Below are positions 6,566 through 10,992 of a stretch of DNA of 11,775 nucleotides, in pieces (position 1 is the first letter of the stretch; each line of letters begins with the position of its first letter). The notes under the pieces are model-generated. The model saw only the letters and a program-made list of their open reading frames with translations. It was not told the origin of the DNA and did no database searches. A program made the position numbers and the translations under genes. This DNA is from Pseudomonadota bacterium (GTDB taxonomy: Bacteria; Pseudomonadota; Gammaproteobacteria; Burkholderiales; SG8-39), in the NCBI GenBank assembly GCA_021848555.1, contig JAJZUN010000041.1, positions 1 through 11,775 of the forward strand, read 5' to 3'.

Positions 6566-6945
6566 GCACTGCGATCACGCGAGCGCGCACGCACCGGGCG
6601 CGCGGTACACCATTCTAGTGCCCGCACCTCTCTTGCCTCGGATATCCAGCGCGAAATCGTGCGCGGTGCCTTAAACACCTGCTCGGAGATGATCGAGGCA
6701 GCAACATCGACGCTCGCGTACTCGCAGCTGAAGTACAGTTCAAGGGCACGCTCCTTGGCTTGCCGATTCTTCAAATGCCTTTTGTCTGCGGCGCCTCTGG
6801 CCACCTGACTTTGGGCTTCCTTCAGGAGAGCATCGATGTTGGTCTGCGGCGACATACCTTCGTGCCAGACGTCGGCTATCTCGCCCTCCAAGGTTGGCAG
6901 ACGGGGAAACAGTTCGGCCATCATTAAGGCTTCCAGTGACTCCAT
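6529..6945 (-). CDS. unrecognised protein with possible HTH; C-terminus probably altered
   Basis: I do not recognise this 138-residue protein. It has an acidic N-terminal part, a Lys/Arg/Gln-rich helical stretch (LKEAQSQVARGAADKRHLKNR pattern, 41-61) and then residues 78-103, where SVDVAASIISEQV-FKAPRTISRWI reads like a helix-turn-helix with a recognition helix TISRW. After about residue 108 the character changes to Arg/Cys-rich (ARPVRARSRDR), and the frame runs 37 bp into the antisense of the NTF2-like gene before stopping. This suggests that the natural 3' end was lost when the accessory segment joined the chromosome. The start is uncertain: ATG 6945 is used here, with alternatives TTG 6960, or ATG 6924 preceded by GGAAG at 5 nt. 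It lies just downstream of 6976-7632 on the same strand, so one transcript is likely. Confidence 0.5.
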   Translation of the reverse strand: MESLEALMMAELFPRLPTLEGEIADVWHEGMSPQTNIDALLKEAQSQVARGAADKRHLKNRQAKERALELYFSCEYASVDVAASIISEQVFKAPRTISRWISEAREVRALEWCTARPVRARSRDRSAHCIRCSIAPIF

Positions 6946-6975
6946 AAGGCATCGCGCCAAATTAAGTTGACTACT

Positions 6976-7632
6976 TTATTCTTCGAAACAGTAGAAACGC
7001 ACAGGTTCGCTCACCGCCAAAGCACAAGAATACGTGCAATTTATTTTGTCGCGGCGCCTAAGGTTGGCAACGACCGATTCGTTCAGGTTGATTCGTTCCG
7101 CCTGGAAAGACTCGCTAATCGCGCAGCCGAGCTTGTACACGGACAGCACGCGCAAATAGTCCTGAGTAATCACTTCGGTCATCCCTGCCGGCACCATTAG
7201 GTCCTGAGAAAGAATTGCATCGCTCAGCCAGTCCAAGTCGCGCTCATCATCGCGGGCCACGTCGGCATCGTCAGAATTTGATCGCGCGTTCTGGATGGCC
7301 GCCTCGATCATTCCGTTGACGCAAGCAAGCAGGCCCTCTAACTGCCGCGGGCTGTATCCGGATAGGTCTGCCCGATTCGGCGTGACGATACGGATAGCCT
7401 GCGGCAGTCCGGGCAGTTTCTCCAGCGGAGTATCGAGGGCGAGGGCGAGTAATTGGGTGTTCACGACCTTGTCATTTAACCAGCCCAGTGCTAAAAAATC
7501 CAGGAATGGCCGCCGCCATCCCGGGTCCGCAGGTGACAGTCGTGATGATTGTGACGGTTGGCGCCTATTGTTAACGTCGCCAGGAGAGAGGTATGCCCGA
7601 GAAAAAAGAGGTCCTTCCTGCCCGAAAACCAA
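6976..7632 (-). CDS. unrecognised protein, 5' end uncertain or truncated
   Basis: The frame from about 7510 down to the TAA at 6976 codes for a convincing protein: mixed hydrophobic and charged helices (LLALALDTPLEKLPGL; YSPRQLEGLLACVNGMIEA; DERDLDWLSDAIL; TEVITQDYLRVLSVYKLGCAI) and an ending rich in aromatic and Cys residues. I do not recognise the family. No membrane segment or known motif is visible. The extended frame reaches 7632 only with a TTG and no ribosome site, and the first ~40 residues (Ser/Arg/Pro-rich) look non-coding. The only internal start before the conserved-looking part is a GTG at 7464, with AAGG close before it. I infer that the original 5' end was lost, or that translation starts at 7464. 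Base composition is less GC-rich than the flanking chromosome. Confidence 0.5.
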   Translation of the reverse strand: MVFGQEGPLFSRAYLSPGDVNNRRQPSQSSRLSPADPGWRRPFLDFLALGWLNDKVVNTQLLALALDTPLEKLPGLPQAIRIVTPNRADLSGYSPRQLEGLLACVNGMIEAAIQNARSNSDDADVARDDERDLDWLSDAILSQDLMVPAGMTEVITQDYLRVLSVYKLGCAISESFQAERINLNESVVANLRRRDKINCTYSCALAVSEPVRFYCFEE

Positions 7633-7676
7633 TGCGGCCGGCGCAAGCGCGAGGCTTCGCTACAGACAGGCCATAA
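7593..7676 (+). CDS. 27-residue small ORF with strong ribosome site, or gene remnant
   Basis: An ATG at 7593 is preceded at 6 nt by AGGAG (7582-7586), one of the best ribosome sites in the accessory segment. The frame codes for 27 residues, starts MPEKKEVLPARKP, is strongly basic, and stops with TAA at 7674-7676. It may be a small protein, a leader peptide, or the first codons of a gene whose remainder was deleted. It overlaps, on the opposite strand, only the doubtful 5' part of the 6976-7632 frame. No family assignment is possible. Confidence 0.25.
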   Translation: MPEKKEVLPARKPMRPAQARGFATDRP

Positions 7677-7884
7677 TTTCGGGTTTGCAGGGTGTGCGGT
7701 TTGCACCTCGACCGGCGCCCGACAATCATGCGTAACGCCGCGCCAGTGCTGGGTTTGCGCCGGATAGACGGGGTGGCGAGGAGACGACCCGAGTGCGAAA
7801 CTGGTGCGCACTGGTTTGCACCCCACTCGACTATTTTCCGGCGGTCTGCAAGCGGAACGCACGACCCCGGGGGCGGCTAGCGTC
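7677..7884. other. gene-poor stretch with short diverged repeats
   Basis: I see no credible gene here; open frames on both strands lack ribosome sites and have Arg/Pro/His-rich composition. GGTTTGC occurs four times (7682-7688, 7698-7704, 7752-7758, 7813-7819). Two of these sit in longer similar units: 7691-7717 and 7803-7843 share, in the same order, GGTG, GGTTTGCACC, TCGAC and CCGGCG with different spacers. Each unit also has GTGC/GCAC arms around the GGTTT core. The stretch ends at the promoter of the toxin-antitoxin operon. Confidence 0.4.
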
Positions 7885-7913
7885 TGGCCAAAAAAGAGCT
7901 AGTAAAGTATTAA
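7885..7913 (+). promoter_or_regulatory. promoter candidate of the toxin-antitoxin operon
   Basis: TGGCCA (7885-7890) and TATTAA (7908-7913) are spaced by 17 bp and match the sigma-70 hexamers at 4 of 6 positions each. The predicted start near 7920 leaves a leader of about 30 nt before the toxin ATG at 7950. The -10 hexamer lies inside the inverted repeat 7903-7934, as expected for an autoregulated toxin-antitoxin promoter. Confidence 0.4.
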
Positions 7914-7934
7914 CCAGTTTGGTAAACTACTTTA
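7903..7934. promoter_or_regulatory. operator-like inverted repeat of the toxin-antitoxin operon
   Basis: The outer arms TAAAGTA (7903-7909) and TACTTTA (7928-7934) are perfect inverted repeats. Inner arms TTAACC (7910-7915) and GGTAAA (7921-7926) match at 5 of 6 positions around the spacer AGTTT. The whole is a nearly symmetric 32-bp site starting 47 bp before the toxin start. It overlaps the -10 element, which fits repression by the HigA-like antitoxin, alone or with the toxin bound. Binding is inference. Confidence 0.5.
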
Positions 7935-7949
7935 AATTCCTCCTGTCCA

Positions 7950-8279
7950 ATGGATATCGATTTTGCAAATGCCAAACTCCGGGCGCTGTGCGAGCAGCAC
8001 ACGCGCATGGTGGGCGCATTCGGTTTGCCTTGCGCGAAGAAGCTGCAAAGCAGGTTGGCTGACCTTGATGCGGTGGCGTTTGTTGCCGAATTGGTCGCCG
8101 GTCGGCCGCACCCTTTGAAGGGCGATCGTCTTGGGCAGTTTGCAGTGGATTTGCATGGGGCAGTCCGGTTGGTGTTCGAACCGGACCAGGTTCCCGTACC
8201 GAGAAACGCGGACAAATCGATTGCATGGAATCAGATCAACAAAGTACGCATCATTTTTATAGGGGATTACCATGACTGA
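7950..8279 (+). CDS. higB: HigB-type toxin (RelE superfamily mRNA interferase)
   Basis: The 109-residue protein is a HigB toxin of the RelE/ParE fold, an endoribonuclease that cuts mRNA on the ribosome and stops translation. The diagnostic stretch HPLKGDRLGQFAVDL (54-68) followed by VRLVFEP (72-78) matches the known HigB of plasmid Rts1 (Proteus vulgaris), where His54 and the C-terminal Asp-Tyr-His are needed for activity; here His54 and Asp106-Tyr107-His108 are all present, followed by one extra Asp. A longer polar loop (VPVPRNADKSIAWNQINK, 81-98) is inserted before the last strand, as in the 105-110-residue branch of the family. The start at 7950 has no good ribosome site but gives the usual N-terminus (MDIDFANAKL). 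Its last 8 bp overlap the antitoxin gene, so translation is coupled. The toxin-first order is typical of hig operons. All key residues are intact, so it is probably active. Confidence 0.9.
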   Translation: MDIDFANAKLRALCEQHTRMVGAFGLPCAKKLQSRLADLDAVAFVAELVAGRPHPLKGDRLGQFAVDLHGAVRLVFEPDQVPVPRNADKSIAWNQINKVRIIFIGDYHD

Positions 8280-9363
8280 CGTCGCTCGTGCATTTACGCC
8301 AGATTGGGTGTCGCCCCCGGGAAGCACGGTCGCCGACCTGCTTGAGGAACGGGGCTGGACCCAGCAGGCGCTTGCCCAGCGTTCTGGATTCACCACAAAG
8401 CACATCAGCCTATTGATCAACGGTAAGGCGCCCATTACCGAGGACACGGCCGTGAAACTGGAGCGTGTGCTTGGCAGCACCATGCGCTTCTGGATGACGC
8501 GCGAAGCGCAGTATCGCGAAGCCCTCGCGCGGCTGGAGGAGAGAAAATCGCTTTCGGGTAAGGCGGAATGGCTGCAGCGCCTGCCAATCAAGGAGATGGC
8601 GCGCTTCGACTGGATTCGATTGTTCGCGAACAAAGGTGATCAAGTCCGCGAATGCCTGCGTTTCTTTGGCGTGGCTTCGGTGGACGCTTGGGAAAAGCAA
8701 TATAGAGACCCGTTGGTTGCGTTCCGTGCCTCGGCCAAACTACCGAAGGAAGTGGGCCCGGTCGCCGCTTGGCTCCGGCAAGGCGAGCGCGAGGCTGAGC
8801 TTATTGATTGCAATGCGTTTGATCGGACGGTGTTCAAGCAGGTGCTTAGCGAAGCGCGCCAACTGACCAACGAGGGCGGTCCGGACGTGTTCGTCCCGCA
8901 ACTGGTGAAAGCGTGTGCCCGGGCTGGCGTGGCGGTGGTACTTGTTCCGGCCCCCAAGGGCTGTCCGGCGAGCGGAGCGACGCGCTGGCTGAGTGCTGAG
9001 AAAGCTCTGCTCATGCTGAGTCTGCGCCACAAATCCAACGATCATTTTTGGTTTTCGTTCTTTCACGAAGCCGGGCATTTGCTGCTTCACGGCAAGAAAA
9101 TGCTATTTGTTGATGTTGACAATCGGGTCGATGGCGCGGACGAAGATGAAGCCGATTCTTTCGCCGGCAGTTGGCTGATTTCGTCGGCCGATGCTGCGCG
9201 GCTACCTGCTGTTCCGAAAACTAATCAAGGAATACAGGCCTTTGCGAAGCAGATCGGCGTAGCACCGGGAATTGTGGTTGGGCGGATGCAGAAGGAGAGG
9301 TTATTGCCATGGACGCATCTCAACGGGCTCAAGGTCCGTTACCGCTGGGCGCATGAAAGCTGA
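8272..9363 (+). CDS. higA: HigA-like antitoxin fused to ImmA/IrrE-type metallopeptidase
   Basis: This 363-residue protein has two parts. Residues 17-72 are an XRE/HigA-type helix-turn-helix (GSTVADLLEERGWTQQALAQ, then SGFTTKHISLLINGKAPI), which should bind the operator at 7903-7934 and, with the adjoining region, the toxin. After a helical linker the C-terminal half is an ImmA/IrrE-type zinc peptidase domain: FFHEAGHLLLHGK (263-275) carries HExxH with His265, Glu266 and His269, and EDEADSFAGSWL (291-302) supplies the probable third ligand Glu293. The end, VVGRMQKERLLPWTHLN, is usual for this long branch. Ordinary HigA is only ~100 residues. The peptidase might cleave the antitoxin itself, the toxin or another repressor in response to a signal; this is not established by the sequence. 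The ATG at 8272 has a strong ribosome site (AGGGG, 6 nt) within the toxin gene. Confidence 0.9.
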   Translation: MTDVARAFTPDWVSPPGSTVADLLEERGWTQQALAQRSGFTTKHISLLINGKAPITEDTAVKLERVLGSTMRFWMTREAQYREALARLEERKSLSGKAEWLQRLPIKEMARFDWIRLFANKGDQVRECLRFFGVASVDAWEKQYRDPLVAFRASAKLPKEVGPVAAWLRQGEREAELIDCNAFDRTVFKQVLSEARQLTNEGGPDVFVPQLVKACARAGVAVVLVPAPKGCPASGATRWLSAEKALLMLSLRHKSNDHFWFSFFHEAGHLLLHGKKMLFVDVDNRVDGADEDEADSFAGSWLISSADAARLPAVPKTNQGIQAFAKQIGVAPGIVVGRMQKERLLPWTHLNGLKVRYRWAHES

Positions 9364-9369
9364 TATTTA

Positions 9370-9378
9370 GCGACAAAT
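9370..9378 (+). repeat. left copy of 9-bp target site duplication
   Basis: GCGACAAAT directly precedes the left terminal repeat of the insertion sequence and is repeated exactly at 10713-10721 after the right one. It lies 6 bp after the antitoxin stop codon. Confidence 0.93.
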
Positions 9379-9398
9379 CACATGTGTCCGGTAGATTT
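9379..9398 (+). repeat. left terminal inverted repeat of the IS4-family element
   Basis: The 20 bases CACATGTGTCCGGTAGATTT are the exact reverse complement of 10693-10712. The last base is also the first base of the transposase stop codon on the minus strand. Confidence 0.95.
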
Positions 9399-10564
9399 CA
9401 GAACAAAAACATCTGGTTATCGATGTAGGGGTCGTTAAAATTCAGTAGCGCGTCTGTAACCAGTTGGTCGATTGGAATTTTCTCGAACATGTTGACCTCG
9501 AAAATGTTCAGCAGCAGATGTGGCGATGCGGGGAGATTCAGTCGTTTCCTGGCGATGACGACGATGAGATAGACGCAGACGGCGATCCAAATTTGCGACT
9601 TGACGGCGTTGATGGAGTTGCCGAAGAAATGCTTGATCGACAGGTTTTGCTTTATCCACTTGAAGAAGGTCTCGACCTGCCAGCGCTTGCGGTAGATTTC
9701 TGCGATGGTGAGCGCTGGCAAGTCGAAGCGATTGGTCAGGAACACGAGGAACTTGTCGGTTTCGAAGTCGCGATAGGAGACGCGGCGCAAGCGCTCTGGG
9801 TAGGCGAGCTTCGATTTGGGTGTGGCGAGCAGGATGCTTTGATCGCTGCGCAACCCAGTCGATTTGTCGACCTCGCGCGAGGCGACCCAGGTGTAGCGCA
9901 GATTGTCTTTGGCACGGATGACGAAGGAGACTTGGCTTTGGTGCAGCGATTGCAGTCTGGCGAAATCGAGATAGCCGCGGTCCACGACAACGATCGAGCC
10001 CGCTGGCCAGTGAATCGAGGTATCGAGCACATTGACATCGTGCACTTTGCCGGTGGTGATATGGACGAAAACCGGAATGGCGCCGCGCAGATCGACGATG
10101 GTATGGGCCTTGACTGCCGCCTTGGTCGTGCGGAAGTCCGCCCAAGGAAACAGCGTCAGACACAAATCGATGGTCGTGGAGTCCAACGCATAGAGCGGCT
10201 CCTTGAGACCCAGGCCGCTGTCCTCGCCCTGATGCAATTCGACCGCTATGGCAATCAACCGATGACCGAGCGCCTCGAACAATCGCCAGTCGCGTCGCTC
10301 GTTGGCATCGGCCAGGGTAGTTCGAGAAATCTTGCCGCGAAACCCGATGTGATAAAGCTTGGAGCGCTGCGAGTTCAGACAAGCTACCAGATCGCGCAAG
10401 CCCTCGCGTCGAGTGAGTTGGGAGTACGCGATGCACAGAAAATGGTTCCAGGCCGAGAAATGTTTGATGCCGTGATTCGATGCGAACCGATCGACCAGAT
10501 GCTCGAAGTGGCTGAACGGGACAAAACCCAACAACTGCGCGAAAACCGACCGACCGCGATTCAT
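9398..10564 (-). CDS. IS4-family transposase with N-terminal DUF4372-type domain
   Basis: The 388-residue DDE transposase cuts and rejoins the ends of the surrounding element. The N-terminal ~100 residues (NRGRSVFAQLLGFVPF, then HFSAWNHFLCIAYSQL) have the pattern of the DUF4372 domain found before the catalytic domain in one IS4 branch (the ISPepr1-like group). Catalytic residues are Asp128 in ALDSTTIDLCL, Asp195 in VVVDRGYLDF, and Glu298 within the IS4 signature Y-(2)-R-(3)-E-(6)-K: Tyr291, Arg294, Glu298 and Lys305. The ATG at 10564 is chosen because GAGG lies 7 nt before it and the protein then begins with the family's usual N-terminus; the frame extends to a TTG at 10609 without such support. 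There is no frameshift or stop, so the protein looks functional. Confidence 0.93.
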   Translation of the reverse strand: MNRGRSVFAQLLGFVPFSHFEHLVDRFASNHGIKHFSAWNHFLCIAYSQLTRREGLRDLVACLNSQRSKLYHIGFRGKISRTTLADANERRDWRLFEALGHRLIAIAVELHQGEDSGLGLKEPLYALDSTTIDLCLTLFPWADFRTTKAAVKAHTIVDLRGAIPVFVHITTGKVHDVNVLDTSIHWPAGSIVVVDRGYLDFARLQSLHQSQVSFVIRAKDNLRYTWVASREVDKSTGLRSDQSILLATPKSKLAYPERLRRVSYRDFETDKFLVFLTNRFDLPALTIAEIYRKRWQVETFFKWIKQNLSIKHFFGNSINAVKSQIWIAVCVYLIVVIARKRLNLPASPHLLLNIFEVNMFEKIPIDQLVTDALLNFNDPYIDNQMFLF

Positions 10565-10692
10565 GGCGTCGCCTCGTATGCCAAGAAAACTGGCAACGAT
10601 ACGGGACAAAAACCGCTTGCGATTTCAAATCGTCGGAATCGGGCATCATGCCTAAACCCGCGTCAGTATTGGGCTGCAGCTCAGTGACATCA

Positions 10693-10712
10693 AAATCTAC
10701 CGGACACATGTG
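10693..10712 (-). repeat. right terminal inverted repeat of the IS4-family element
   Basis: AAATCTACCGGACACATGTG is the exact reverse complement of 9379-9398. It is followed immediately by the second copy of the target duplication. Confidence 0.95.
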
Positions 10713-10721
10713 GCGACAAAT
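10713..10721 (+). repeat. right copy of 9-bp target site duplication
   Basis: GCGACAAAT is identical to 9370-9378. The sequence that follows continues the original DNA into which the element inserted, 18 bp before the methyltransferase start codon. Confidence 0.93.
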
Positions 10722-10739
10722 ATAAAAGATCAATACGCG

Positions 10740-10841
10740 ATGCCTACTCTTGATTGGATCGGAAAACAAGCCGTCGTCAGACATCACAAGGACGTGCCAT
10801 ACAGGTTGCTGGAGCCGGTGACTGAACTCTGTTGCGGTGAT
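10740..10841 (+). pseudogene. mod: 5' fragment of type III R-M DNA methyltransferase (mod)
   Basis: From the ATG at 10740 the first 34 codons read MPTLDWIGKQAVVRHHKDVP, then YRLLEPVTELCCGD. From memory of the family this is the N-terminus of type III restriction-modification methyltransferases (Mod), where the opening L-x-W-I-G-K-x-A-V-x-x-H-H and P-x-x-L-L-x-x-x-x-E-L-x-x-G-D pattern precedes the S-adenosylmethionine-binding domain. Homology stops at Asp34: the expected GNLLVQGDNL-type segment is absent and the DNA continues in another frame as an enoyl-CoA hydratase end. Full Mod proteins have roughly 600 or more residues, so only about 5% is left and no catalytic motif (DPPY) survives. The open frame runs on to 10919 with meaningless Arg-rich sequence. 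In the uninterrupted state the ATG lay 33 bp after the antitoxin stop. Confidence 0.7.
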
Positions 10842-10971
10842 GGCGGGCGACGCGGCGGCGATCCTGCGCGCCGAATCCGACGAGCAGATAAAACTGATAG
10901 GCAGCGCGAATCAGCGTGAGGCCGTGATGGCCAACCTGCAGAAGCGCGCTCCCAAATTCAGCGAAGCATAG
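10840..10971 (+). pseudogene. 3' remnant of enoyl-CoA hydratase/isomerase gene
   Basis: This frame codes for 43 residues (MAGDAAAILRAESDEQIKLI, then GSANQREAVMANLQKRAPKF, SEA) ending at TAG 10969-10971. The pattern, with S-D-E-Q-x-x-L-I-G-S-A and a final K-R-x-P-K-F, is the C-terminal helix and tail of crotonase-fold enoyl-CoA hydratases, which normally have about 260 residues. The catalytic part is absent. The ATG at 10840 is at the junction and is not the natural start; homology seems to begin at about 10843. The remnant probably belonged to the operon of the Bug receptor and NTF2-like protein at 5162-6565, now separated from it by the accessory segment. It is convergent with the second Bug gene. 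Confidence 0.7.
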
Positions 10972-10992
10972 CTACCCGCCGGCTTGCGCCCC

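Larger units (their letters stand above)
9379..10712 (-). mobile_element. complete IS4-family insertion sequence, 1334 bp
   Basis: The element is bounded by 20-bp perfect terminal inverted repeats (9379-9398 and 10693-10712) and a perfect 9-bp target duplication (9370-9378 and 10713-10721). It contains one transposase gene on the minus strand. Ends, duplication and coding frame are all undamaged, so insertion is recent and the element is probably still able to move. It lies between the antitoxin gene and the start of the methyltransferase fragment, in the opposite orientation to both. Confidence 0.95.

Noticed and set aside
7491..7862. 123-residue minus-strand frame upstream of the unrecognised gene
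   Set aside because: Composition rich in Arg, His, Pro and Cys, no ribosome site, and it overlaps the repeat units without coding signal.
7490..7900. Possible integron cassette site or cassette array around the toxin-antitoxin module
   Set aside because: No pair of attC core sites in the right orientation can be found, and the genes do not all share one orientation with attC-type spacers.
6970..7934. ACTACTTTA shared between 6971-6978 and the toxin-antitoxin operator at 7926-7934
   Set aside because: A 9-mer repeated within about 1 kb is expected by chance; the left copy has no inverted partner like the one at 7903-7909.
9464..10687. 407-residue plus-strand open frame opposite the transposase
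   Set aside because: The minus-strand frame has the complete DDE and YREK signature and fits the element; the plus frame is its shadow and runs into the terminal region without a ribosome site.
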